Assembly (NCBI RefSeq): GCF_006716425.1
Contig: NZ_VFOZ01000001.1
Coordinates: forward strand, 1,178,001 to 1,242,000
Length of the DNA: 64,000 nt
Direction: 5' to 3'
Origin: Actinoallomurus bryophytorum
GTDB taxonomy: Bacteria; Actinomycetota; Actinomycetes; Streptosporangiales; Streptosporangiaceae
Positions 18,281 to 27,001 of this stretch are shown piece after piece. Made by a program: the position numbers and the translations under genes. Within the stretch, counting starts at the first letter, position 1. Each line of letters opens with the position of its first letter. The notes beneath the pieces are model-generated. The model was not told where the DNA came from, ran no database searches, and saw nothing but the letters and a program-made list of their open reading frames with translations.

Positions 18281-20119
18281 CTGACGACATTTCATGATCT
18301 GGGAGTAATCCCCGAAATTGCAGCTGCCCTCGAGACCGAGGGCATCATCGAACCGTTCCCGATCCAATCACTCGCCGTGCCCATCGGACTCAGCGGGCAC
18401 GACATCATCGGCCAGGCTCGTACCGGCACCGGCAAGACCCTTGCCTTCGGCATCCCGCTGCTCCAGCGCATCGAGCACGGGAAAAAGAAGCCGCTGGCCC
18501 TGGTCATCGTGCCGACCCGCGAGCTGGCCATCCAGGTCACCGCCGACCTCGTCGTCGCCGGGGGCAAACTCGGCAGCCGCGTGCTCGCGGTGTACGGCGG
18601 CCGTGCGTACGAACCACAGATCCAGGCCCTCAAAGAGGGCGTGGAGGCCGTGGTCGGCACGCCGGGCCGCCTGCTCGACCTGGTCAAGCAGCGCTATCTC
18701 GACCTGTCGCAGGTCGAGGTCCTCGTCCTGGACGAGGCCGACCGGATGCTCGACCTGGGCTTCCTGCCCGACATCGAGCGTCTCGTCGACCGGGTGCCCG
18801 CGAAGCGGCAGACGATGTTGTTCTCGGCGACCATGCCGGGCGAGATCGTCGCGCTGTCCCGCAAGTACCTCACCCGGCCGACCAACGTACGTGCCGAGTC
18901 GCATGAGGAGTCCGATGCGACTCCGCAGGTCGTGCAGCACGTCTTCCAGGCACACCAGATGGACAAGCCCGAGCTGCTCGCCCGTGTACTGCAGGCACGT
19001 GGCCGTGGCCTGACCATGGTGTTCTGCCAGACCAAGCGCGCCTGTGACCGGGTCGCCGAAGACCTGAGCAAGCGCGGTTTCGCCGCGGCCGCGGTCCACG
19101 GTGACCTCGGCCAGGGCCAGCGTGAGCGGGCCCTGCGCGCATTCCGGGCCGGAAAGATCGACGTGCTCGTCGCCACCGATGTGGCGGCCCGTGGTCTCGA
19201 CGTCGATGACGTGACCCACGTCATCAACTACGAGTGCCCCGACGCCGCCGACACCTACGTGCACCGCATCGGCCGTACGGGCCGCGCGGGCAAAGAGGGC
19301 ATCTCGGTGACGCTCGTCGACTGGAAGGACCTCCAGCGCTGGAAGCTCGTCAACGCGGCGCTCGGTATGGACTTCGCCGAGCCGGCGGAGACCTACTCCA
19401 CCTCCGAGCACCTCTACGAGGCGCTCGACATCCCGTCCGACATCACCGGCACCCTCCCGAAGGCCCAGCGTGACCGCGCCGGGCTGGAGGCCGAGGAGGT
19501 CGAGGACATCGGCGAGACGGGCCGTAACCGCTCACCGCACCGTACGGAGGCACCACGTGAGCGCGAACGCGAGCGTGAGCCTGAACGCCAGCCTCGCAAG
19601 CGCAACCGCACGCGGCAGCGCACCCGGGGCGGGCAGCCGCTCGACGACGCCGACGCGACCATGGACGCGGCTCCGGCCGTTGACACGGCCGTAGACGCGG
19701 TCACGACCGCGGCTCCGGACGAGACGGTCGAGAAGGCGGCCCCGGCCCGCCGGCGCACCTCACGCGCCGCCGAGACGACCGCTGAGACGACCACCGAGGC
19801 CGTCACCGAGGCGCCCGAGCAGACTCGCCCGGCAAGGCGACGCGCGCCACGCGCCGCCGACACCCACCTCGACGCCGAAGTCGAACCCGACACCAAGACC
19901 GACATCGACACCGACACGACCGCCGACACGCAGGCGGCTCCGCAGCCGGTCCGGCGAGAAGCACCGACATCGGTGACTCCTGCCGGTGTCCCGGTCGTGG
20001 CGTTCATGGCACCGCCGGCCGACCCTGCCGCCGAAGAAGAGGCGGAGTACCCGGTCGAGCCGACGCAGTCCAACACCAGGCGCAGGCGCCGCACCCGCAG
20101 TGGTGGAGCGCGCAGGTAA
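18281..20119 (+). CDS. DEAD-box RNA helicase with long charged C-terminal tail
   Basis: A second superfamily 2 RNA helicase, about 612 residues. Motifs: ARTGTGKT, PTREL, TPGRLLD, LDEADRMLD, FSATMP, ATDVAARGLD and HRIGRTGR. After about residue 410 comes a roughly 200-residue low-complexity tail, first Arg/Glu-rich (REREREREPERQPRKRNRTR), then Ala/Thr/Asp-rich with spaced RRR patches. The frame is open to GTG 18230, but homologous proteins begin TTFHDLGVIPEI. That sequence starts right after a CTG at 18281, with GGAGG nine bases upstream, so CTG initiation is likely. GTG 18230 would add 17 non-homologous residues. Confidence 0.92.
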   Translation: MTTFHDLGVIPEIAAALETEGIIEPFPIQSLAVPIGLSGHDIIGQARTGTGKTLAFGIPLLQRIEHGKKKPLALVIVPTRELAIQVTADLVVAGGKLGSRVLAVYGGRAYEPQIQALKEGVEAVVGTPGRLLDLVKQRYLDLSQVEVLVLDEADRMLDLGFLPDIERLVDRVPAKRQTMLFSATMPGEIVALSRKYLTRPTNVRAESHEESDATPQVVQHVFQAHQMDKPELLARVLQARGRGLTMVFCQTKRACDRVAEDLSKRGFAAAAVHGDLGQGQRERALRAFRAGKIDVLVATDVAARGLDVDDVTHVINYECPDAADTYVHRIGRTGRAGKEGISVTLVDWKDLQRWKLVNAALGMDFAEPAETYSTSEHLYEALDIPSDITGTLPKAQRDRAGLEAEEVEDIGETGRNRSPHRTEAPREREREREPERQPRKRNRTRQRTRGGQPLDDADATMDAAPAVDTAVDAVTTAAPDETVEKAAPARRRTSRAAETTAETTTEAVTEAPEQTRPARRRAPRAADTHLDAEVEPDTKTDIDTDTTADTQAAPQPVRREAPTSVTPAGVPVVAFMAPPADPAAEEEAEYPVEPTQSNTRRRRRTRSGGARR

Positions 20120-20136
20120 GCCTGACCGGACGTGAC

Positions 20137-20165
20137 AAGGGGCGTGGTGACGGACCGCGCCCCTT
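20137..20165 (+). terminator. Terminator of second DEAD-box gene
   Basis: An 8-bp stem AAGGGGCG / CGCCCCTT followed by a pyrimidine run (tctc), 17 bases after the helicase stop. Confidence 0.7.
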
Positions 20166-20196
20166 TCTCATGTCCCGGGGACGGGCCCCTCGCGAC

Positions 20197-20904
20197 TCAG
20201 GTACGCAGGCTCAGCGCATAGCGGGGGCGGTCCGTGATCAGCACGGTCACCCGGGGGTCGGCGAGGAACTGCCGCAGCTGAGGCTCCCCGTTGACCGTCC
20301 AGACCATCGCGGGGATGCCGAACCGGCCGCAGAGGCGCAGGACGTTCGCCCGCGCCAGCCTCCGGTGTACGGCGAGCCAGTCGGCACCGCAGGCACGCAT
20401 GCGCCCGAGGGGGTACAGCTCGCGTGCCCGTGCGGGCAGGCGCAGCAGCCGGGCCACCTCCCGCAGGTCACGGCCGAGCGAGAGCGCCGTGGTGACCTCC
20501 GGATAGCTGTCCTTGATCCGCCGGATGGAGGAGTCCACGAGCGTGGTGGCGACGAAGTTGCCGGGACCCAGGAGTTCGAGCGCCAGCTTGACGACCTCGT
20601 GCTCGTACCCGGTCTCCTTGAGGTCGAGATGGCCGACCGCCCTTCCGGCGATCAGCTTCATCACCTCGCGCACCAGCGGGACCCGGTGCCCGGTGGCGGT
20701 GCAGAGCTCCTCGTAGGTCAGCCCGGCGATCGGCCGGCCGGCGATCTGCGGGTCATGGAAGACCACGAGATCACCGTCGCGGGTGCGCCGGATGTCGAAC
20801 TCGACGTACTCCGCGCCCGTGGTGAGCGCGGTCTCGTACGCCTCCGAAGTGGCCGGTGGCGCGTCTTCCGACCCGCCCTTGTGCGCTGAGACGGCGACCG
20901 TCAT
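20197..20904 (-). CDS. Glycerophosphodiester phosphodiesterase family protein
   Basis: A 235-residue TIM-barrel phosphodiesterase. The catalytic pattern is recognisable: SAHKGGSE at residues 6-13, EFDIRRTRDGDLVVFHD near 34-50, HLDLKE near 95 and a terminal WTVNGEPQL segment. The family normally has HRGG; here the Arg is Lys, a conservative change at a residue that contacts phosphate. There is no signal peptide, so it is cytosolic. ATG 20904 is chosen; a TTG at 20910 lies better spaced from GGAGG at about 20920 and is an alternative. It is divergent from the hydrolase at 20995. Confidence 0.87.
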   Translation of the reverse strand: MTVAVSAHKGGSEDAPPATSEAYETALTTGAEYVEFDIRRTRDGDLVVFHDPQIAGRPIAGLTYEELCTATGHRVPLVREVMKLIAGRAVGHLDLKETGYEHEVVKLALELLGPGNFVATTLVDSSIRRIKDSYPEVTTALSLGRDLREVARLLRLPARARELYPLGRMRACGADWLAVHRRLARANVLRLCGRFGIPAMVWTVNGEPQLRQFLADPRVTVLITDRPRYALSLRT

Positions 20905-20994
20905 GGTCAAAGAGTACGTCCTCCGACGAGGGGCGTTAACCGGCAAAGCCCCTAAGCTGGTGTCGCTTCGACAGCGGCAAGTAAGCTCCTGCCA

Positions 20995-21864
20995 GTGAGT
21001 ACGCCCCAGTTTCTTACTCTGCCCCCCGGGGTTCGCCGGACGGACATCGAAACTTCGCGCGGCACCTTCGCCGCGCTCGAGGCGCTGCCCGGATCCGGGA
21101 TCTCCGAACGCGGCCCGGCGCTCCTGGTGCCGGGCTACACCGGGAGCAAGGAAGACTTCATCTCCGTCCTGCAGACTCTCGCCGGCGCGGGCCGGCGCGT
21201 GCTCGCACTCGACATGCGCGGCCAGTACGAAACGCCGGGGCCCGACGACGCCTCGGCGTACACCTGCACCGAGCTGGGCGCCGACATCGCGTCGGTGATC
21301 GAGACGCTCAGCGACCCGGTCCACCTAGTCGGGCACTCCTTCGGCGGCCTGGTGACCCGCGAGACGGTGATCACCGAGCCGACGCTGATCGAGTCCTACA
21401 CCCTGATGAGCTCGGGCCCGGCCGCGATCAGCGGCGGGCGCGAGGTCGATGGACGTGTCCTGCTCTCCGCGCTGCCCAAGGTCGGCCTCGAACACCTGTG
21501 GGCCACCCGGATGGAGCCCCAGGCGATCGCCAAGGGCGTTCCGCCGGACATCGTCGCGTTCCTGCGCCGGCGGATGTTCATGAACTCCGCCGTCGGCCTG
21601 ATGAGCATGGCGAACGAACTGCTGTCCATGGCCGACCGCGTCGACCAGCTCGCCAAGGTCAGCGGCGGGGCGAGCCTGCCCGTACTCGTCCTGTACGGGG
21701 AGAACGACGACGCCTGGGATCCAGAAGACCAGGCCTTCATGGCCGAGCGCCTCGGTGCGCGGAAGGTGGTCATCCCCGGGGCCGCGCACTCGCCCGCCGT
21801 GGAGGCGCCCGAGACCACGGCGAGCGCCCTCACCAGCTTCTGGAACGACGCCGAGCGCACCTGA
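20995..21864 (+). CDS. Alpha/beta hydrolase
   Basis: A 289-residue hydrolase. It has LLVPGYTGSKEDF as the oxyanion region, GHSFGG as the nucleophile elbow near residue 108, a catalytic acid after VLYGENDDAWD and His in GAAHSPAVEAP. GTG start with AGTAAGCTCC upstream, not a strong ribosome site. Substrate unknown. It precedes the MpaB-like gene by 41 bases on the same strand, so the two may be co-transcribed. Confidence 0.85.
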   Translation: MSTPQFLTLPPGVRRTDIETSRGTFAALEALPGSGISERGPALLVPGYTGSKEDFISVLQTLAGAGRRVLALDMRGQYETPGPDDASAYTCTELGADIASVIETLSDPVHLVGHSFGGLVTRETVITEPTLIESYTLMSSGPAAISGGREVDGRVLLSALPKVGLEHLWATRMEPQAIAKGVPPDIVAFLRRRMFMNSAVGLMSMANELLSMADRVDQLAKVSGGASLPVLVLYGENDDAWDPEDQAFMAERLGARKVVIPGAAHSPAVEAPETTASALTSFWNDAERT

Positions 21865-21905
21865 GACAAGAGACACATAGCGTCTCATGTAAGAACGCAC
21901 TTACG

Positions 21906-22823
21906 ATGGGCGCCATGGAAGCGACCCTGCAACCCCCGCAGAGTGCCACCTGGCAGGTCCACATCGACCGGTCGATGTGGATCGGCGGAGTACGCGGCCT
22001 CATGCTGCAGGCTCTGCACCCCATCGCGATGCGCGGCGTCTGGCAGAACTCCTCCTTCCAGGAGGACCCGATCGGCCGGCTGCAGCGCACCGCCGACTTC
22101 GTCGGGGTCGTGACCTGGGGCACCGCCGAGGAGGCCGACCGGCTCGGACGCCGGGTGCGCGGTATCCACCGGGCACTACGGATCAACGACCCCGACACCG
22201 GTCGTGTCCACCGCGTCGACGATCCGGAGCTGCTGCTGTGGGTGCACTGCGCGGAGGTGTCGTCCTATCTCGAGGTCGCCCGCCGTGCCGGCCTGCGGCT
22301 GAGCGACCGCCAGGCCGACCGGTACCTCGCCGAGCAGCGTCGCAGCGCCACGTACGTCGGGCTGCACGAGGAGGACGTGCCGGGCAGCGTCGCCGAGATG
22401 GGGGCGTTCTTCGCCGAGGCGCGGCCGGAGCTCAAGGTCACTCCGGAGGCGCGCGCCGCCGTACGCTTCCTGCTCTGGCCCAAGCTGCCGCACGAGATGC
22501 GCTTCCTGCGGCCCGGCAAGCCGGCGTACGTGCCGTTCGGCGCGCTCTGCTACTACTCGCTGCCCGGCTGGGCCCGGCGGATGTACGGCATCCTCCCCGA
22601 GATCCCGCAACCTGTGGTGACCGCGGCCCTGCGGTCCTTCCGCATGGCGATGAACTCGCTGCCCGAGGGCCTGCACGACAGATCCTTCCAGCCCGCGACC
22701 CGGCAGATGCTCGCCGGCGCACGCCGGCGGCTCGCGACCGAGGGCTACGACCTGAGCCGAGGCCTGTACGGCCTGCGCGACCCACGCCGCTGGCCGTCCC
22801 GCCAGATGGAACAGGTGGAATGA
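21906..22823 (+). CDS. Oxygenase MpaB-like / DUF2236 family protein
   Basis: A 305-residue helical protein of the MpaB/DUF2236 family, related to rubber oxygenase latex-clearing protein. The N-terminus has GGVRGLMLQALHPIAMRGV, then DFVGVVTWGTAEEADRLG, and WVHCAEVSSYLEVAR, which carries conserved His residues likely to bind heme. The real protein starts at ATG 21906 (or 21915); the open frame upstream to 21498 lies in the hydrolase and is not coding. Function in bacteria is mostly uncharacterised. The oxygenase role is inferred. Confidence 0.8.
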   Translation: MGAMEATLQPPQSATWQVHIDRSMWIGGVRGLMLQALHPIAMRGVWQNSSFQEDPIGRLQRTADFVGVVTWGTAEEADRLGRRVRGIHRALRINDPDTGRVHRVDDPELLLWVHCAEVSSYLEVARRAGLRLSDRQADRYLAEQRRSATYVGLHEEDVPGSVAEMGAFFAEARPELKVTPEARAAVRFLLWPKLPHEMRFLRPGKPAYVPFGALCYYSLPGWARRMYGILPEIPQPVVTAALRSFRMAMNSLPEGLHDRSFQPATRQMLAGARRRLATEGYDLSRGLYGLRDPRRWPSRQMEQVE

Positions 22824-22896
22824 CCCCGCGGCCCTGGACCCGGGCGTCACCGCCGGGCGTCCGCCGTCCTGACGGGCCCGGTACGCCCGCGAGAGG

Positions 22897-23062
22897 CTAG
22901 GGCGTGTCTGACAAATCGCGTTCGTAGCGAGCGGTGTCCAGGCGGCGCGTCGCAAGGCGGAGGAGGGAGTCGGCCTGGTGTTGGCCGGCGACCGACGACA
23001 ACGCGGCGAGGCGTCGTCTGGGCGCCGCGCAGTAGGACAGGGATTTGTCAGACACGCCCTAG
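22897..23062. mobile_element. MITE-like element with perfect 21-bp terminal inverted repeats
   Basis: The segment begins ctagggcgtgtctgacaaat and its last 21 bases (23042-23062) are the exact reverse complement of its first 21 (22897-22917), 166 bp in all. The interior has no gene but contains further complementary GC-rich patches (ggcggcgcgtcg near 22950, gaggcgtcgtctgggcgccgc near 23010). Small, non-coding and bounded by perfect terminal repeats, it fits a miniature inverted-repeat element mobilised by an IS elsewhere in the genome. The outer CTAG at each end may be a 4-bp target duplication. The right end supplies or abuts the TAG stop of the RecB-like gene. Confidence 0.85.
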
Positions 23063-23934
23063 ACCTCGTCGGGGAGGGCCGCCCAGGGGTCGCGTGCGGG
23101 AGCGGCCGCGCGGCCCTCCGGGCAGTGCCGGGCGTAGTCGCACCAGCCGCAGAGCACGCCCGTACGGGGTGGGAACATCGCGTCGAACTCCGCGTGCGGC
23201 AGTCCTGCGGCTGCCCCGGGCGCGATGTGCTCGCGGTACCACTCGTCGGCCTGCCCGCACTCCTCGGCGATGTCCTCGGCGCGCCGCAGATGGCGGTCGA
23301 GAGAGTCCTCGGTGTGCTCCCAGACCGCGACCTCGCCGGTCGGCAGGTGGTGCAGCTCGACCAGGCGGCACGGGGCGCGCATCATCCGCCCGGACGCCGC
23401 GGCGTACAGCGCCAGCGCAAGAGACGAGCGCGCGTCGTCGCTGGTGAGGGGGCGGCGGCCGGTCTTGTAGTCGACCACGACCAGCTCACCGTGACGGCGG
23501 TCCAGCCGGTCGATGCGTCCCTGCACGGTGATCAGGTGAGTCTTCATCGACACCGTGCGCTCGACGCCGACCGGCTCGTCGGCCGGGTCGAGTCCGGCGA
23601 CGTAGCGCTCGACCATCGCGCGCGAACGCTGTCGCCAGTCCGCGGACTGGGCCGCGTCCCGGAATCCGTCCGTCAGCCAGCCGCGCTCCAGCAGCCGCCC
23701 GGCCGACTCGGGTGTGCGGTCCGTCGCCGGCAGCCGCCACCACCCGGCGAGCGCGTTGTGGACGCTCGCGCCCACGCTGTTGTGCGCCCACGGCGGGCCC
23801 CTGTCCGGCTTGGGCCGGTCAAGGTAGGTCATGCGGTAGCGGCGGGGACAGTCGAGCCAGGTGTTGAGCCGCGAGGGCGTACAGGGGTAGAGCCGTTTCG
23901 GCATCCCCTCGAAACCGAGCTGCTCGATCGCCAT
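23059..23934 (-). CDS. RecB-family PD-(D/E)XK nuclease
   Basis: A 291-residue stand-alone nuclease. It opens with RLYPCTPSRLNTWLDCPRRY, the RecB/AddB iron-sulfur Cys motif. The PD-(D/E)XK core is QGRIDRLDRR, then ELVVVDYKTGRRP. The terminal cysteines in CGWCDYARHC complete a likely 4Fe-4S cluster. It lies four bases downstream of the metallo-beta-lactamase gene, so translation is likely coupled. The stop codon TAG sits in the outermost bases of the MITE-like element. Confidence 0.88.
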   Translation of the reverse strand: MAIEQLGFEGMPKRLYPCTPSRLNTWLDCPRRYRMTYLDRPKPDRGPPWAHNSVGASVHNALAGWWRLPATDRTPESAGRLLERGWLTDGFRDAAQSADWRQRSRAMVERYVAGLDPADEPVGVERTVSMKTHLITVQGRIDRLDRRHGELVVVDYKTGRRPLTSDDARSSLALALYAAASGRMMRAPCRLVELHHLPTGEVAVWEHTEDSLDRHLRRAEDIAEECGQADEWYREHIAPGAAAGLPHAEFDAMFPPRTGVLCGWCDYARHCPEGRAAAPARDPWAALPDEV

Positions 23935-23938
23935 CAGC

Positions 23939-24631
23939 TCAGGACTCGTCGGGCTCCTGTGCCAGGGCGAACCAGCTCTCCCACTGGGAGTCCTCCTCGC
24001 CGACGGTGGTCTCGTCGCCCTGGCCGGGCAGGACCCGGGTCTCCTTGGGCAGCGGACCGAGCAGCGCTCCGATGGAGTTGAGCTGTTCTTGGAGCTCGGG
24101 GTAGTCGGCGCCGATCCGGCCCGGCCTGCCCTTGTGCAGGGTGTCGCCGGAGAACAGCACGCCGAGCTGCTCGCTGTAGAGGCAGATGCTGCCCGGGGTG
24201 TGCCCGGGCGTGTGCATGACCTCGAGCTGCGCGTCGCCGATCTCGAACACACCGCCGTCCTCGATGTCGAGGTCGGGGGTGAGGTCCTTCATGAACTCCG
24301 CGTCCTCGCTCTCGTTCGCGAGGGCGCGGAAGTGCTGACGCCAGAGCAGACGGTCGCGGGTGTGCAGCGCGATCGGCGCCGGGTCCTCCTCGTCGGCCTC
24401 GGCGACCTCCAGGACGGCACTGAGGTGCCCGTCGCGGCCGTCGGTGCAGATGACGGCCATGACCTCACGCTCGCCGACCGCCTTGAGGATGGCCTCGGCG
24501 TCGAACGCCGGGTCGATGACGATGACCGTGTCGTCGTCGCCGACGACATAGGTGTTGCTCTCGATGTCGTATTCGGTGTCGTCGAGCATGACCTTGCCCG
24601 ACGTCACTACTTTCTCGATGCGCGCGTCCAC
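23939..24631 (-). CDS. Metallo-beta-lactamase fold hydrolase (glyoxalase II-like)
   Basis: A 230-residue MBL-fold protein. Family elements: VIVIDPAFDAEAILKAV, HTPGHTPGSICLY (third metal-binding His) and LFSGDTLHKGRPGR (bridging Asp). The canonical first motif HxHxDH is altered to CTDGRDGHLSAV: only the Asp and last His pair remain, so metal binding may be reduced or mono-nuclear. GTG 24631 is chosen because AGGG lies about eight bases upstream; the frame open to 24721 would overlap the kinase gene. Probably co-transcribed with the downstream nuclease. Confidence 0.82.
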   Translation of the reverse strand: MDARIEKVVTSGKVMLDDTEYDIESNTYVVGDDDTVIVIDPAFDAEAILKAVGEREVMAVICTDGRDGHLSAVLEVAEADEEDPAPIALHTRDRLLWRQHFRALANESEDAEFMKDLTPDLDIEDGGVFEIGDAQLEVMHTPGHTPGSICLYSEQLGVLFSGDTLHKGRPGRIGADYPELQEQLNSIGALLGPLPKETRVLPGQGDETTVGEEDSQWESWFALAQEPDES

Positions 24632-24681
24632 ATGAGAAACCCTACCGACTCCGGGCGTCTGGTGCGCGGGCACGGGGCACA

Positions 24682-26148
24682 TCAGGTCGACGAGGGGTCC
24701 GGGGCGGGCTCGCCCTCCCACGTGACGCGGACGGCGTGAGCGTGCCCGCCGCCCGTGAACGTCACCGAGGCCGACCCGCTCACCCGCGGCGACGGCGGGT
24801 GCAGGGTGATCGTGACCGTGTCGGTGTCACCGGGCTCCAGAGTGCCGCTCGACGGGCTCAGGGAGAGCGGATCGGCGGCGGTCGCCATCCAGTGGACCGT
24901 CGCGCCGGATCCCGTGAGCGTCACGGTGCAGCTGAGGCCGGTGGTGCCGAGGTCGCAACCCGACGGCTCGACGAGGAGCACCGGCTGTGGTGCCGGGTGT
25001 ACGTCCGAGGGCGAGGACCTGCCCGCCCCCGGCGGGGTGCTCTGACGCTGCCGGCCGGTCGAGCCCGTGTAGACGGTCCTGGTCGGCCCGGGCACCGGCG
25101 ACCGGTCGTCGCCGCCGAACGCGACCACGGCGATGATCGCCGCTCCGGCCAGCGCGAGCGCCCCGGCCGCGCCGATCACCGCCGGCGCCCAGTTCCGGCT
25201 TTTCTTCCGCGACGCCACCGCCGGCCGGGCCGCGCCCACCGGCACGGGCACGTGCGAGGCCGGGAGGGTCGGCGGCAGGTCCGCGGCCGCCGTGACCCCC
25301 TCGGCCAGGATCGTCTGCGCCTGCTCTCCGCCGGGGACCGTGGAGTGGCCGAGCAGGCGCATCAGGAGCACGCTCGCGGACGGCCGCCGGGCCGGGTCCT
25401 TTTCGAGGCACTCGGCGACCAGGTCGCGAAGACCGTCCGTCAGGGCTCCGAGCTCCGGCGGCTCGTTCACGATCCGGTAGGCGAGCACACCGATGGAGTC
25501 GCGGCCGAAGGGCGGCGTGCCGTTGGCGGCGAAGGCCAGCGTCGCGCCCCACGCGAACACATCGGTCGCCGGCGTGGCCTCGCCGCCCGACACCTGTTCG
25601 GGCGCCATGTACGCCGGGGTGCCGAGCGTGTGCCCCGTGAGCGTGGCCGCGCGGTCCGTCATCCGCGCGATGCCGAAGTCGATCACGCGGGGGCCGTCGG
25701 GGCCGATCAGGACGTTCGGCGGCTTGAGATCGCGGTGCACCACCCCGGCCTGGTGGATGGCGACCAGCGCGGTGGCGGTGCCGATGGCCAGCCGGTCCAG
25801 CGCCCCGCCCTCGATCGGCCCGCGTTCGGCCACGAGAGCCTGCAGCGACGGTCCTGGGACGTACTCGCTGACGATGTACGGCTGGTCGCCGGCGATGTCG
25901 GCGTCGAGCACCTGGGCGGTGCAGAAGCGTGCCACCTGCTTGGCGGCGGCCGCCTCCCGCGCGAATCGGTCGCGTTCGCCGCCCGCCTCGGCCAGAGCGG
26001 TCCGCAGCAGCTTGACGGCCACGCGCTCGGCGTCCGCGGTCTCGGCGAGGTAGACCACACCGTAACCGCCGTGGCCGAGCCGGCCGATCAGCGTGTACGG
26101 GCCCAAGCGCGCCGGATCCTCCGGCTGCAGGGGCGAGATGTCCGGCAT
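24682..26148 (-). CDS. Membrane Ser/Thr protein kinase (Hanks type) with extracellular beta domain
   Basis: A 488-residue receptor-type kinase. The glycine loop is GRLGHGGYGVVY (residues 22-33), ATP Lys46 is in VAVKLL, the catalytic loop is HRDLKPPN, DFG is in VIDFGIAR and the APE region is YMAPEQ. The kinase ends near residue 275. A juxtamembrane linker leads to one transmembrane helix (about 330-350) and a Pro/Ser-rich stalk. The extracellular C-terminus (about 395-480) looks like an immunoglobulin-like fold with Cys residues and the pattern GTLEPGDTDTVTITL. There are no PASTA repeats. The ligand is unknown. Confidence 0.92.
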   Translation of the reverse strand: MPDISPLQPEDPARLGPYTLIGRLGHGGYGVVYLAETADAERVAVKLLRTALAEAGGERDRFAREAAAAKQVARFCTAQVLDADIAGDQPYIVSEYVPGPSLQALVAERGPIEGGALDRLAIGTATALVAIHQAGVVHRDLKPPNVLIGPDGPRVIDFGIARMTDRAATLTGHTLGTPAYMAPEQVSGGEATPATDVFAWGATLAFAANGTPPFGRDSIGVLAYRIVNEPPELGALTDGLRDLVAECLEKDPARRPSASVLLMRLLGHSTVPGGEQAQTILAEGVTAAADLPPTLPASHVPVPVGAARPAVASRKKSRNWAPAVIGAAGALALAGAAIIAVVAFGGDDRSPVPGPTRTVYTGSTGRQRQSTPPGAGRSSPSDVHPAPQPVLLVEPSGCDLGTTGLSCTVTLTGSGATVHWMATAADPLSLSPSSGTLEPGDTDTVTITLHPPSPRVSGSASVTFTGGGHAHAVRVTWEGEPAPDPSST

Positions 26149-26242
26149 CAGGGCCTCCGGTCGACGAGCGCGACGCTCACAACCGTTGGACGCGGCGGCA
26201 CCGACGCGGGTTGCCCCATCACCGCCGAACCGGGCGTGGTGC

Positions 26243-26917
26243 CTACAGGTCGTCGTTCACCAGCGCCAGCACGAACCCGTCGTGTCCCTTGCGTCCCACC
26301 GTCTGCACCGCCGTGGCACTGACCCGCGGCTCGGCCGCGATCACGGCGTTGAGGCGATGGACGCCCAGCGTCCGCGGGTCGTCGTTGTCCGGGTCGACGA
26401 CCTCGCCGCTGCGGACCACGTTGTCGACGATGATCAGAGTGCCGGGACGGGAGAGTTCGAGCGCCCAGACGAAGTAGTCGGCGTTACTGGGCTTGTCGGC
26501 GTCGATGAAGATCAGGTCGAACGGCCCGAGGCCTTCGGCGGCGAGCTTCGGCAGCGTCTCCAGGGCCGGGCCGAGGCGGAGTTCGACGACGTCGCCGAGA
26601 TCGGCACGGTCGACGTTGCGGCGGGCCACCTCGGCGTGCTTCGGGTCGACCTCGAGGGTGATCAGGCGGCCGCCGGCGGGCAGCGCCCTGGCCAGCCAGA
26701 TCGTGCTGTAGCCACCCAGCGTGCCGATCTCCAGGATGCGGCGCGCGCCCTGCAGGCGGGCCAGGAGCTGGAGCATCTTGCCCTGGTTCGGAGCGACACC
26801 GATCATCGGCAGCCCGGCCGCCTCGGTCGCCTCCAGTGCCGCGTCCAGCGCGGGGTCGGAGGGCACCAGCGCCCCGTCGAAGTAGTCGTCGACCGCCGTC
26901 CAGAGCTCCCCGCCCAT
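26243..26917 (-). CDS. SAM-dependent O-methyltransferase (catechol/caffeoyl-CoA type)
   Basis: A 224-residue class I methyltransferase. The SAM motif is ILEIGTLGGYSTIWLA near residue 61. DLIFIDADKPSNADYF and IIVDNVVRSGEV supply the metal-binding Asp/Asn residues of the catechol O-methyltransferase family. The Met at 26917 is chosen over an upstream Met at 26965, because GGAGGAGAGG lies just upstream and homologues start near there. The substrate is unknown. A second O-methyltransferase of the same fold is at 41304 next to sigE. Confidence 0.9.
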   Translation of the reverse strand: MGGELWTAVDDYFDGALVPSDPALDAALEATEAAGLPMIGVAPNQGKMLQLLARLQGARRILEIGTLGGYSTIWLARALPAGGRLITLEVDPKHAEVARRNVDRADLGDVVELRLGPALETLPKLAAEGLGPFDLIFIDADKPSNADYFVWALELSRPGTLIIVDNVVRSGEVVDPDNDDPRTLGVHRLNAVIAAEPRVSATAVQTVGRKGHDGFVLALVNDDL

Positions 26918-27001
26918 GCCTGCCGCCTCTCCTCCGGCCCGGCCATGCCCCGATGCCGGGCACACTCACGAAACACCGGCTTTCTAGCATCGTGCCACGT
27001 T

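Noticed and set aside
19414-20094. Ser/Val-rich ORF antisense to the helicase tail
   Set aside because: Arises from the low-complexity tail; no start or family.
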